A stretch of DNA of 64,000 nucleotides. Source: Apostichopus japonicus (Eukaryota; Echinodermata; Holothuroidea; Aspidochirotida; Stichopodidae). The DNA lies in contig NC_092574.1 in assembly GCF_037975245.1 (NCBI RefSeq), positions 15,449,713-15,513,712 on the forward strand, given 5' to 3'. Position numbers and translations under genes: made by a program. The notes beneath the pieces are model-generated. The model searched no databases. It saw only the letters and a program-made list of their open reading frames with translations, and was not told the origin of the DNA. Position 1 is the first letter of the stretch, and every line of letters starts with the position of its first letter. Shown one piece after another: positions 37,566 to 49,343 of this stretch.

Positions 37566-40320
37566 CCCACCAATATGATATTCACTAGACAATTTACGTT
37601 AGTAAAGTAAGTCACTTTATATCTTCCGACAAAATACTAGACCTAGCTGGTTGGGCCTAATTACTTTCTGGTTAAGGCTAGTACAAATAGGGTAGGCCTA
37701 ACTTAATTAATTGTCTTTAAATTCCTACCAGAGTAGCCTACCATAGCCTTAACAGTAACACATTCTCAAGAAACTAACTTGCAACCGGACAAATTAGCTT
37801 AGGATGAAAGCTCTCTCTCATTGCTTTTTTTTCCCATCATGACAGGCCGACTCCTGTTAGATATTTAATTATTTTTATAGGGATGAAACAAACATTTTTC
37901 AGGGGAGGAAAGAAAGACGTCTTGGCTGTGGAAAGAATTCATTTAGGTAGTGAAGCAACTGTACGCAGTAAATGTATCTTGTGATTTAAGAGAGTTTGGT
38001 GAAAGAAAGGAACATATTTCAAGAGTCGACACTTGTAGTAATTGAAGAAACTGGTAAATGGGAAAACAACAATTTTAGGGGAGGAACCAAGGAAGGCATA
38101 TACCTATACTATAGGCTAAAGTTTCTATGTTATTTCATTCCCACAATGAATGCCTTACAACCTATAACCACTATGGATTCCACGCATGTTAATTACCCCA
38201 TGTTCGCATACAAACAAACGGGCCTATTCACAAACACTTTTCAACTTTCAATAACTGAACAGTTACACAAGTACAGTAAGGTACCTGGTCACATTTTCTA
38301 TTTTCCTTCATACTATCACAACTTTCTAATTAGCTTACTCTACAAAGAAAATATGCCGTCAGAGCCTACAGAACAACAGTCTCCTCCAATGAAAATAGTA
38401 TGTTAGTTTCCGTAACCATGTTATTTTTCACCCTTAACGTTACCTTTCTCCCTTAAATCTTTCCCTACAGTTATTCCACTTACAACATCTATTCTTTCCA
38501 CATAGTCTAGCCAATATGCCTCCCATGAAAAACCTTAGTTAACTCCCCTGAAAATGTTAATTTCCCATGAAAACATACTTGAGTCCCCTATGATGTAGAG
38601 AAAGTAAGTTACTCAACTTTTTAGTGGGAGGAAAATAATGTTGTTAGGGGAGGGAACAAATGGTCCCAGGCTAGCCCTACCACCAAATGAAAATGGGAAA
38701 ACCTAGGCTAGCCTACCAAAGCGGAGGCTAGATAGAGATCAGGACGAACTAGCTTATCCTAGGCTTGTTATACAAGCAAAGGTACTTTGTAAAATGAAAA
38801 TTCTCAAGCAATTAGGCCTAGCTCTGTGGTCTAATTGATGTTGGTGATGGTTCAATATGGAGAAAACTCTCTATGCAAGCTGATGTTACCTAGTGTAGGC
38901 AACTAAATTGATATACATGTATTATTTGATCAACTAGCATAATTTTGACCTAAAGCTAGGCTTAACGAGTATTGGTCCAACTCTTGGCATAAGCTTTGTC
39001 AGATCATAAACTTCTTTCGATGCCTAAGGCATGATTTTATAGTCGGCAGAACTGTTTCACTGAAACTTTGATTATTATCAAACCGAATTCAAACTTTGCT
39101 AAGTCGACCTCTCATTGTTGAGTAATTGTCTTTAATTTGGTTTTTAATTTGAAAACATTGATTAAGTTGTGAGGAACACAACTCATGGTAAACACATATT
39201 AAGAGTATTGAGAGATAAGTACAATATACAGTATCTCTGTCCTTGTTCAGTGATATAGAATATTATTACGCAGGTGCTAGAAGTCATGGAAGCACATGAG
39301 GGTTTACCATGAATATACCAATATGTTGTTGGTTATTGTGTAAGGCCGAAAAGCCAGTTTTCATCTTTGCTAAGTGTACATGTTGTAGCTTAAGTGTCTG
39401 TCCTTATTTCACTTGTCAAGTTTCTTGTTTCAAGAATGATGTTTATTTCAGAAATTTTTCAATTTTCCAGTTCTTCATGAATGTGCTAAGTTTGTTTAAA
39501 CTAGTACATGCTCTCAAAAATGGTTTGGCTGATGAAATGTTCTCAAAATTGTGTTCAATTCATTCCTTACTATTGGCTTGACCATTATAGTGAACAATGT
39601 ACATCAAAGGAAGTTTTGGCATTTTGAGAAGTACTCCATATGTAGGTTTGATAGCAATGTCTAGTAAGGCTCATTAATAAGTCATATATTGCAAGTATTA
39701 AAAATAAACAGGCACTTAGTAACAAAAAGAGGTACAGTTTATTCATGTTTGTAAACATTCATCGGAAAGGTATCTGCATACGCAAACTGGAAGATGATCT
39801 TATGTAAAACTACTAAAAAACTACTAAAATTTATTTCACACCATAGGTATATATATACATATTGCTTTTATATTTGTCTTTACAGCATTGCATTGGCCAC
39901 ACTGATTGACAAGAAGACTCCATGAACTGACTAACATCCTGCTGGAGGTCTGAGACATTGAAGATTCTGTAATGCTTCCGTTTGGGTATGCAGTTTACTA
40001 AAGTAACACAGAAATATTTAAGCTCTGGTATTCGTTTCGTTTATTTCTGCCGTGAAACCACAATGATGTACATTTGTTTATACATAGTTATATCAATGAG
40101 GCAGCAGTCAGGGTTGTTTAGGTAGTCAGGGGAGGAAGGGAGGGAGTGGATAAAATGAGTCTAGTTGCAATGTCTACAGTATCTGCTTTCCAATATATGA
40201 AATCTTCTTATCTTTTACAGTACTGTCTCAGGTGAAAGAAAAAGATGAAGAAAATGGAGGAAAATTGTGAGTCTTGGATGTCTGTAATGCAGCTGGATCA
40301 GGTTTAGAACAAGTGGTTGA
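37566..40320. other. Intergenic or intronic, nothing recognised
   Basis: No conserved exon was recognised. Open frames at plus 37996-38406 and 39309-39581 lack recognisable motifs, good splice borders or codon bias. The stretch could be intron of the ABCC gene or spacer. Confidence 0.4.
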
Positions 40321-40323
40321 AAG

Positions 40324-40425
40324 ATCATTAACCCAACCAAATACGAGAAGATCCTTCAAGCCTGTCCTCTACAGAGAGATCTGGAAGTGTTATCTCGAGG
40401 TGATTTAACAGAAATTGGAGATAAA
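40324..40425 (+). pseudogene. ABCC (MRP) transporter exon fragment, copy 1
   Basis: The frame reads NPTKYEKILQACPLQRDLEV followed by LSRGDLTEIGDK, ending at AAA|GTAAG (donor GT at 40426-40427). This matches the stretch of ABCC nucleotide-binding domain 1 between the Q-loop and the ABC signature. There the family has KY-x-x-(V/I)-x-x-ACAL-x-x-DL ... GD-x-TEIGEKG, just before LSGGQ. The donor site is good, but the 5' part of the exon (SVAYVAQQ region, seen in copy 2) is absent and a stop lies upstream in frame. No LSGGQ exon is found downstream, so this copy is broken. It could in principle be one exon of a gene spread beyond this window. Confidence 0.68.
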
Positions 40426-41990
40426 GTAAGATTCAAGGGAAACATCAGTGTGAGCCAGTATCATGAACATCAGTCTTGTCCTCTCAACAGTTGATTGTTG
40501 CCAAGATCAGTGCTTAATGTAGGAGACACGGTGCCTTAGCCTGTTGGAACCAGTCGGTATTTGGTGTGGTGTGTTTTTGTGCTAAATGTACGAGACATGG
40601 TGCCTTAGCCTGTTGGGACCATTCAGTATTTGGTGTGGTCTGTTTTTTGTGTTAAATGTACGAGACACGGCTTAGCATGTTGGAATCAGTCAGTATTCGG
40701 TGTGGTCTTTGTTTGAGCTAAATGTACAAGACACGGTGCCTTAGCCTATTGAAAAAAGTCAGTAATTGGTGTGGTCTGTTTTTGTGCTAAAAGTAGGAGA
40801 CACAGTGCCTTAGCCTGTTGGAACCAGTCGGTATTTGGTGTAGTCAGGTTTTGTGCTAAATGTACGAGACACAGTGCCTAAGACTGTTTGAACCAGTCGG
40901 TATTTGGTGTGGTCTGTTTTTGTGCTAAATGTACGAGACACAGTGCCTTAGACTGTTGGAACCAGTCGGTATTTGGTGTGGTCTGTTTTTGTGCTAGATG
41001 TACGAGACACGGTGCCTTGGCATGTTGGAACCAGTCGGTATTTGGTGTGGTCTGTTTTTGTGCTAAATGTACAAGACACTAAGTGCCTTAGACTGTTGGA
41101 ACCAGTCGGTATTTGGTGTGGTAATTTTTTGTGCTAAATGTACGAGACACGGTGCCTTAGCATGTTGGAACCAGTTGGTATTTGGTGTGGTCTGTTTTTG
41201 TACTAAATGTACTAGACACTAAGTGCCTAAGACTGTTGGAACCAGTCGGTATTTGGTAATTTCTTGGTTTTGTGCTAAATGTAAGAGACACAGTGCCTTA
41301 GACTGTTGGAACCAGTCTGTATTTGGTGTGTTCTTGTTTCTGTGCTAAATGTACGAGACACGGTGCCTTAGCCCGTTGGAACCAGTCGGTATTTGATGTT
41401 GTTATTTCTGTGCTAAATTACTATTCTTACAGAACAAGTTCCATGATATAGTTTGTACAGAGTTACACATTCCACTCATTCCAAGCAACCATGACAACAT
41501 CAAAATGTAGCTAATTGGTGTGTTAGTTAAGTGGCTTGAGATGCTAATTAATGTAGTCTGTTTTTGTGCTAAATTATTAAGACATGGTACCTTAGTTTAT
41601 TGGTAATAGTTTTTAATTAGTGTTGTCTATTTTGTGCCAAATGTAGGAGCTAACATTGTGCCTTAGCCTGTTTGAACCAGTCGGTTTTTGGTGTTGCCTG
41701 TTTTTGTGCTAAATGTATAAGACCTCAGCCTTAGCCTATTGGAACCAGTTGGTAATTGGTGTGGTGTGTTTGTATTAAATTGATAAGTTCTGCCTTAGTT
41801 TGTTGATATGAGTTGCTAATTAGTGTGGTCTGTTTTGTGCTAAATTAATGAAACCTGTTGCCTTAGTTTGTTGGAATGAATTTGTAATAAGTATTTTGGT
41901 TGTTTTAAAGTAATAAGACATTGTACCTAGTTTGATGGAACAAGTTGGTATTTGGTGAGGTCTTTTATGAGAATTGTTCAAACCAGTGTC
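40426..41990 (+). repeat. 70-bp minisatellite array 1
   Basis: The unit contains GTGCCTTAGCCTGTTGGAAC, CAGTCGGTATTTGGTGTGGT and TGTGCTAAATGTACGAGACA, about 69-72 bases in all. About 12 good copies span 40507-41420; more decayed copies continue to about 41990. The array starts directly after a flank that ends GTTGATTGTTGCCAAGATCA, shared with array 2. Open frames such as 40888-41082 reflect the unit length. Confidence 0.9.
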
Positions 41991-42144
41991 CAATAACTTT
42001 GATCTGACCATATAATTCCATTTCTTTCACAAATTGCCCCTCTAGAAGAGTACACATCTTTTGTCTCACGGCTGACAGTTTGGTTGTTAACAGGGTTTGA
42101 CTTTTTTACTTTTGCTGTTACATTGAAGAAAAGTGACCAATTTG

Positions 42145-42346
42145 TTATGTTTCATCAGAGATCTGTGGCCTATGTTGCTCAACAAGCTGGGATCCAAAAT
42201 GATACCAGAGGAAAGAGAGAGGAAACATTCTGTTTGGTAAAGATCTCAACTCCACCAAATACGAGAAGATCCTTCAAGCCTGTCCTCTACAGAGAGATCT
42301 GGAATTGTTATCTGGAGGTTATTTAACAGGAATTGGAGAAAAATTA
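42145..42346 (+). pseudogene. ABCC (MRP) transporter exon fragment, copy 2
   Basis: A fuller copy of the exon. After an acceptor-like TTATGTTTCATCAG it reads RSVAYVAQQAGIQNDT (from 42159), then, in a shifted frame, NILFGKDLNSTKYEKILQAC (from 42224) and PLQRDLELLSGGYLTGIGEK. These are the Q-loop region and following helices of ABCC nucleotide-binding domain 1. There are 17 bases between the two blocks where family members have about 9, so the frame is broken. The donor GT seen in copy 1 is TT here. The copy is a pseudo-exon. Flanks at 42346-42435 match those of copy 1 (TCAAGGGAAACATCA, TCTTGTCCTCTCAACAG), showing that exon, intron start and minisatellite were duplicated together. Confidence 0.72.
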
Positions 42347-42435
42347 AGTGTCAAGGGAAACATCATTGTGAGCCAGAATCATTAGCATCAGTCTTGTCCT
42401 CTCAACAGTTGATTGTTGTCAAGATCAGTGTTAAA

Positions 42436-43140
42436 TGTAGGAGACGCGGTGCCTTAGCCTGTTGGAAGCATTCGGTATTTGGTGTAGTGTGTTTTTGTGC
42501 TAAACCTACGAGACACTGTGCCTTTAGCCTGATGGTACCAGTCGGTATTTGGTGTGGTCTGTTTCGTGATATATTAAAGAGACATTGTGCCTTAGTTTGG
42601 TGTAATGAGTAGCTAATTAGTGTGGTCTGTTTGTGCTTAATTGAAGAGGAGTGCTGTGATAATTTGTTGGTAATTAGTGTGGTGTGTTTGTATTAAATTT
42701 ATAAAGTTTTGCCTTAGTTTATTGATATGAGTTGCTAACTAGTGTGGTCTGTTTTGTGCTAAATTAATGAGACCTGGTGCCCTATAGTTTGTTGGAATCA
42801 TTGTGTAGTTAGTAATTTGGTTGTCTTAAATTGATGATTGTTGCCTTAGATTGTTGGAAAGAGTTGCCAATTAGTGTGGTCTGGGTTGTGGCAAATTAAA
42901 AAGACAGTTGATTGTTGTCAAGATCAGAAAACTCAAAGATGAGCTGATTTGATGAAAAAACACCAGCTAAGCTGGAAAGCCGCAATATACAGTCAAGGTT
43001 AGTCATAAGAAAGAAAAGTTCCTAAAACTGTAATATATATTTACTTATGTTTCCATCAGTAAAGTTTCAGTCACAGCCTAAACTTTGTTGGAATTAGTTG
43101 CTTATTAGTGTTTAATGTTTTGTGCTAAATGTACGAGACT
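42436..43140 (+). repeat. 70-bp minisatellite array 2, decaying
   Basis: Two or three clear units (42440-42600) are followed by increasingly decayed ones (to about 42910) and a last remnant near 43080-43140. The unit is that of array 1 and is preceded by the same duplicated flank. Confidence 0.8.
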
Positions 43141-43177
43141 TACTTTGAAGACAATTGGCTAATTTCTTTTGCATTCC

Positions 43178-43218
43178 TCTCCTTTCATTAGGGATCTGAG
43201 GATTATGTTGGTCAACAG
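43178..43218 (+). pseudogene. ABCC exon fragment, copy 3, interrupted by a LINE
   Basis: A pyrimidine-rich acceptor CCTCTCCTTTCATTAG (ends 43191) precedes GSEDYVGQQ, matching the SVAYVAQQ start of copy 2. Similarity stops abruptly at 43218, where LINE-like sequence begins. The remainder of the exon is not found after the LINE 3' end. Confidence 0.55.
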
Positions 43219-43480
43219 TTAGCTTTTCGACAAAGCGCCACCCCATCATCCTTGACTCTATTACTTACCCGCCATTTTCAATACGTTCGCCTCCTTGGAT
43301 ACCAACACAACGCTACTGAGTGCACTTTCGATTCATAGTGTGTCTCTTCAAAAGGAGTTCCTATTCTTTCCGTCTGCCGTCTTAGGCTGGAGACTAATTC
43401 TTTCTGGTAAGTGAAGTCTATGACCAATTTCATTGTACAGAAGCCATTTAAAACCCGTAGGGAGGGGCTGTTTTGCCAAT

Positions 43481-44364
43481 ATGACTACCCCTTACCCACC
43501 TATAACCGCCCCCCTAGTCGAAAACCTAAACCTCTCTGATTTTGGCATAGACATTAATGACTGAATCCCCGTACAAAAATATCATAAAAAGACAAAGTCA
43601 AAACTCCCTTGAAATAAACCCATCTCCTAACTCCAAACCAACCACCAAAAAGTCCGCTCAAACAATCATTGTATCAGGAATCTTACCAGAACTATCAAAA
43701 AACCCAATAACACTTGCTAAACTAATCAATGAAGAAAAACCAAACGCTATGATCTCAAATGTAAAGCGTCTTCGTAGTAACATCCTAATCACCCCCATGA
43801 CCCTAAATCTCCAAATATCCTCCTGAAACCATGGACTAAACTAGACAACCCCAAACCAAGAATCCCCCAAAAAGTAAGAGAAACTTCTCCATAGTACCCT
43901 GTGGCATAAACCCTGAAATTCAAATCAAAGATATTGAACAAGAACTCCAAGACCAAGAATACACCCCCAATACAAGTTAAAGACTCATTAGTCATGCCAC
44001 AAACAATCCAACTTGGAAAGTAAAAATAACGTTTGAAGAACAAGAACCTCAACAATCCCTAATCAAACAAGGTTTCTACTTAGGATACTATAAACACAAA
44101 ACAGAAGAATACCACGAACCCCCCCAAATCACTCAATGTTTCAAATGTCAACTTTTTGGACACACCCACCATACTTGCAAAAATTAAACCAGATGTCTCA
44201 GATGTGGCAAAACCTCAGAGTTGAAGACTGTCCCAAACCAAAAGAAAACACAATGTGCCAATTGCTCAGGGACCCATGCCGCCCTTTGCCCTCACTCATG
44301 CCCAAAATTTAAACAAGCTAAAACTGAAGCTAATAACAAACAACAACAAAAACATAAACCCTAA
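43481..44364 (+). pseudogene. LINE ORF1 (gag-like, CCHC zinc knuckles), broken
   Basis: It starts MTTPYPPITAPLVEN at 43481 and needs a frameshift near 43557 to continue. Near the end are CFKCQLFGHTHHTC (from about 44137), a second knuckle beginning CLRCGK that is frameshifted before its last cysteine, and a third, CANCSGTHAALC (about 44258-44293). Three such knuckles are typical of Jockey-like ORF1 RNA-binding proteins. Further stops lie in the middle. Confidence 0.72.
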
Positions 44365-44621
44365 GCGAATGTAACCAAATCTACCCCTAAAATTGAAATA
44401 AGAAATAAAATCGCCACTGAAGAAAAACTTAATTTCGCAACATTTATAATTGAATTAGTACAATACATCTTCCAAAAAGCCGACATTAATATTAAATCCG
44501 ACGACCTTGCCAGTTATGCCACCGTGTTAACACTAAAACACCTAAACTTAAATATCCCCAAAACTGTAATAATGGAAAATCTCCACCAACCTTCAATATT
44601 TAGCCCTCCTCAATCACCTAC

Positions 44622-47373
44622 ATGACAAGCACACTCCCTCCTTCGGTCAAGTTCCTCCACCTAAACATCAACAGTATCCTTCCAAAATTAAGCCTCCTAC
44701 TTATTATATTCACCAACCACTCCCCGGATATCATTTCGTTAAACGAAACTAAACTAAATACAGATTCCCACCTTAGCATCCCTGGTTACCAAACTTTCAG
44801 ACACGATATCTCTCGCGCTATGGGAGGAGTACTTATTGCTGAAAAAACAACCTCAAAGCCACCCTCCTCCCAAACCCAACCCAAACAAACAATTGAAATT
44901 GTACTCAAAAGAGACAATAAACCTCTCCACATTATTAGCTATTATAGTCCCCAAATGAGCCCATATCCACAATAAAAAAAAGTTCTAATAAAAATGCAAT
45001 ACCACTAGGAGATCTAAATGCCCACCACATCATTTTTGGTAGCACCAAAATATCTGAAAAAGGCATATCCCTCTTAGAAATATGTGATAAACACAACTTA
45101 ACAGTAATTAACCAAAATACCAAAACTAGGATAAACTCAATAAACAATAATACTGAACTACTTGACTACGCCATAACCTCAAATCACCTCGCAACTAAAA
45201 CTCATTCTATTCAAATCCTAGAAGATGACCTGATCAGTGACCATTTTCCACTCCTTTTTGAGCTAAACATAAACCTCAGTTGCATCCAAAATAACGAATT
45301 AACGTATAATTACAATAAAACAGACTGGACATCATTTAAAAAGGAACTCGTAACAAACAACACTATCCCCAATTACAACAACAACAAGCTAAATTACATT
45401 GGCATATATTGTGACAGCATTGCCCAACATATCTTCAATACCTTCAAAAAACACTGCCCCTTAAAAACAAAACAGAAACCTAAAACTAAATAGGAATATT
45501 CTTACAATAATTAATTAAGACGTCGCCTACATAGAACCTATATGATCTCCCCAGATCGAACTCTAAAAACCCAAATTAACCAACTTAAAAAACAAATAAA
45601 TAGACAAATATCGGCGGTTGACCAAACCCGAGTCCCAAAAATATGCTATTCAATCTTTAATGACAAAAACCCAAAACACTTTTGGAAAAAATTTAAAAAT
45701 TATCATAAACCCATAACAACCCCAAACACAGGTAATACAGACCAATGCCTTAGAGATAAAGTAGGTAACCTGATCACAAAAACTTAAGACCAAATAAAGC
45801 TTATTGAATCGTACTTGAAAACTATATTCAATATCTTAGATGGCCCTCCATACGATAACAGATTCCAACACGAAATAGACCGTACAATTATCTGTAATGC
45901 AACCAACTTTATTCCCGACTTCTAAGGATGTCTCAACAAAAACATCCCTCTACTCAAAGAAATAGATATTAACAACTGGTATAGTGCCACTAAGTATGCA
46001 AAAAAGCCTCCGCCACTGGTCTTGACAACATAAATGACCTAATGCTAAAAGATTCCCCTCCGTCAGCCTCCGATATTCATTAATTCTCATATTTTCCCAT
46101 TATTAAACAAACTCCTTATTTCCAAACCCTGTGGAAACCCGCCAAAATGATTTTAATACCGGAACTAAGTAAAGACACACCAAAATTCCAAACTATCGAC
46201 CAATAAGTCGCCTGCCAGCCTAAGGTAAGATTTTCGAAAGAATTATAGAAAGCTGCACCAGAACCCACCTAGAGCAAAATAATCACTTTGCCCGTATCAA
46301 TCAGGCTAATTCCGTGCACACAAATCGACAATAAACCAAACTTTCCGCTTTTCCGAAGAAATTCGCATCGACTTCATAAAAAAACATGATACCACTGCCC
46401 TCTTCCTTGATGCTGAAAAGGCGTTCGACAAAACTTGGCACAACGGCATAAGAATTTAACTACTTAACTTTAATCTCCCCTCCAATAACACCAGACTTCT
46501 TTCCTCTTTCCTTAGTGAGCGCAATGCAAAAATATGCTACAAAAACCAACAATCAAAACCTATTCCACTTCGTGCAGGTACTCCACAGGGCACTGTTGTC
46601 AGCCCCCTCCCCTACACACTATTTGTTAATGATTTGAACATCCCTCCTATCTAAATGCAACTATAGTCAGTACACTGTTGACATAGCCATTTGGAGCACC
46701 AGTAAAAATATCTTTATGACGGAACTAAATATTAATAAAGCAATTACACATCTCAAAAATTGGTGCTCGATGTGGAGAACAAAAAATAAATCCCTCAAAA
46801 TCTAACTTAGCCAATTTCTCCATAATAAACTCAAAATACCAACACCATATTTCCAAAATAAATCTTTCAACACCTAAATCACTGCTACTCCTAATTCAAC
46901 CTTCCTCGGTACCACTTTCGATAGCAAATTATCGTTTAATTCCACATTGTAACAGAACTGCAGGACGCTGCTGGTCCCAACTTAAATCCATTCAAATCCT
47001 CTCACACAAATATAACTTCCCTCCGAAAACCATTATCCAAATCTATAAATCCAAAGTAAAACCGATTCTCAGTTACGGGAGCATCTCCCTGCTTACCATC
47101 TCTAATCCCAATAAACAAATTTTAAACAGAATCCACACCACAGCTTATCGACTCGCACTCAAAATCCCTACCTATATTGCTACTTTGTACGTTCTCCGTC
47201 CAGGAAACACAAAATCTACTTTCACCTGGCTTGAAGAATTCAACACCAAGTTATACAAAAGCAACCTCGAGAACGACCCTTTGATTGAAGACCTCCCCCT
47301 GAAATACAAAGTCGCAACAACTCACTACTCAAAAACCAAACCCTTTCTGTATTCACAATTGTTACTACTTTAA
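44622..47373 (+). pseudogene. LINE ORF2 (endonuclease and reverse transcriptase), broken
   Basis: The endonuclease part opens with LNINSILPKL and PDIISLNETKL (44660-44750) and continues with GDLNAHH (about 45009) and SDHFPLLFEL (about 45237). The reverse transcriptase part shows SATGLDNINDLML (about 46010), LFLDAEKAFDKTWHNGI (about 46404-46452), AGTPQGTVVSP (about 46577) and FVNDL. The catalytic F-x-DD block is not preserved; the region after about 46650 is full of stops. The residual C-terminal frame ends at 47373. Every block needs at least one frame change to connect to the next. Confidence 0.8.
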
Positions 47374-47837
47374 GTCTCATTCCATTAAAAAATTCCTTTC
47401 CTAAATGGGTCTAGGCCCCGACTCCAAGTATACTATATATACAGAACAAAACAAACAACTCCAGCAATGACTGATTGGTTAAAACATAAAGTAGCAACCA
47501 CTCCCTTACCAAACAATAGAAACCACAACCACACCCTACCCAAACAATAGAAAACACTCCATCTCCACAATCCTCAGTACTTAGAAATTCCGCTCCTTTA
47601 GAAATCCCTCCCTAATTGGCTCTTCGACTCCAACTTCGGGTATGATTATGGCTATCCTGTCCAATGTAAATATATAAGACTTCATTTACCAGCAATTCCT
47701 TGACTGAACATTGACAACTTTTCCAGGAAAAAAAAATGTCTATTCTATAAAAACAAACTTATTATCCCCTGTAGGACCTCTCGCCAGGTCGACCAGGGGT
47801 TAAACTCCTTTTGATTTTATATAAAAAAAAACAAAAA

Positions 47838-48069
47838 CTTTTACTCGAATTAAAAAAAAGGTAACTAATTCATTTATTTCATTTCATTTATTTATTTTTG
47901 TTCTATCTTAACATAAGTATGACGTATGACATAGAAGGAGATAAGAAACAAAACTTGTGAAAGGAAGTGTACTAAAAAACCCTATAGGGCTTGTCGGGTA
48001 GTGACACTCCCTTAAAAAACTTAATGTGGAAGACATCATGATTAGATTTTGGTTTCATTTAATCGATAG
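47838..48069. other. Presumed SRP68 intron, 3' part
   Basis: AT-rich sequence between the LINE tail and the SRP68 exon. TTTGGTTTCATTTAATCGATAG (split here as TTTGGTTTCA / TTTAATCGATAG) supplies the acceptor ending at 48069. Confidence 0.5.
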
Positions 48070-48148
48070 GTGGAGGTAGAGGAATTGGACACTCTTGCAC
48101 AAGATATCAACAGCTTGAAGTACTCTGCTCAGGTGGCCTCCATTCTAG
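48070..48148 (+). CDS. SRP68: SRP68 penultimate coding exon (signal recognition particle subunit)
   Basis: 79 bases between an AG at 48068-48069 and a strong donor G|GTATGT (GT at 48149). The frame reads VEVEELDTLAQDINSLKYSA, QVASIL plus one base, phase 1. The order SLKYS-x-Q-x-A-x-IL immediately before the exon carrying DN-x-PLVER is that of SRP68, which binds the SRP RNA and SRP72 in the cytosolic particle that targets secretory proteins to the ER. Upstream exons were not recognised in this window; the LINE sits in the preceding intron or spacer. Confidence 0.6.
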
Positions 48149-49343
48149 GTATGTACTTATAATAATATAATAATAATCATAATAATAATAATCAATTTAC
48201 TGTGTTTGGAAATAAACTTTTTGCTGCTTTGGATGAAGATTAAGGATTCTTGTTTTTCAAAAGGCAAAATGCAAGATGGACTATATATGAAAGATGAATA
48301 CCAAAAAATTAAGAAAAGAAATAGGGTTGGGGGAGGGGGAATCAGGCAGAGACCATCATGCTACTACCCTGTTACTTTTGTGTAGGACCCTGATTAGTTT
48401 TAAAGGAAGAAATTCCTTTAGTACCCTTGAGTTTCTGAAAGGTTTCTTCTTTGGGATAACAGTGGAGGGACATATCGATGTTCTCTTTTGGGTCTGATCG
48501 TCAGGAAAATGCAGATTAAACTGCCGAGTCCATTTGGAACCTGGGAATTGAACCCTGCTACTGGAACAAATGTTTTCCATCAGAGCATAGACAATGATTC
48601 AGAGAAACATGGCATTTATATTGATAATCTGTTGTTTTCTTTCCCAAATTTTTCTCTTTGGTTAAACAATGAGTGAAAAGATTAATTCAGTTGGAAGCAG
48701 CACCGCCCCTTTTCACCCCCTTTTTATTTGGGGGGGGGGTGGAGAGACCTATTAGCCCTTAGGGTGTGAAAATATTACAATAGGAGTATTGTAGTGGACA
48801 GGACAGACAACAGTTATTTTTGCTCGTAGCTGAATGTATGATGTCCAGGGATCACAAGGAAGTATCAAAAGCCCTATCAAAAATGCTGTTTTTTTGTACT
48901 ATCGAAATTTGTCAGAATAAAGAAATTGAAAGCCAAAATAAAAAGAGTTTATCTGGCCTTGTAGACTGCAATTGAACCAGTCTCTGTCTTCTCCAAATGA
49001 TAGAAAGTGGGTATCCATTTCTGTTTGTGACAGCAACAACAAAAAATGACTGCAAATTATCAAGTTTTGTAAACTTTCTCTATTCAGGGATACAAATCTC
49101 AAATTCCACTCAAATATACCCCCCTACTTATGAACTGTCAGGTAGCTCAAGCTGACAAACTTACTACAAAGATGAGAATAGGCCTTATGTGGTTCCTAAT
49201 TGAATGACATTTCTCACAATTAATTGAATTGACTTCCCCCACCCTCCGACTACTCTCACCCATAGAAAATACCCTCCACCCAAGAATACTTTAAAAAAAA
49301 GGCCATGGCTTACCAAGAACCTCTTTACGTTAATTTTCCAGAG
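48149..49343. other. SRP68 last intron
   Basis: Between donor 48149 and acceptor 49342-49343. It contains (AAT)n at about 48165-48192 and a G-run at 48730-48739. No further exon was recognised. Confidence 0.5.

Larger units (their letters stand above)
43219..47837 (+). mobile_element. Degenerate non-LTR retrotransposon (LINE, Jockey superfamily-like)
   Basis: A 4.6-kb element with a presumed 5' UTR (43219-43480), a gag-like ORF1 with zinc knuckles, an ORF2 with apurinic endonuclease and reverse transcriptase, a short 3' UTR and an A-rich tail (47823-47837). The plus strand is strongly A- and C-rich, unlike its flanks. Both frames contain many stops and frameshifts, so it is dead. Clade assignment is by general look (gag with CCHC knuckles, TPQGTVVSP motif) and is tentative. 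No clear target-site duplication was found. Confidence 0.85.

Noticed and set aside
37211-37615. 134-codon minus open frame
   Set aside because: Follows the 22-bp and palindromic tandem repeats; repetitive low-complexity product.
37996-38406. 136-codon plus open frame
   Set aside because: No motif or hydrophobic pattern of a known family, no splice or promoter support.
40888-41082. Open frame with repeated Cys-rich motif
   Set aside because: Translation of the 70-bp minisatellite; lost as soon as unit length changes.
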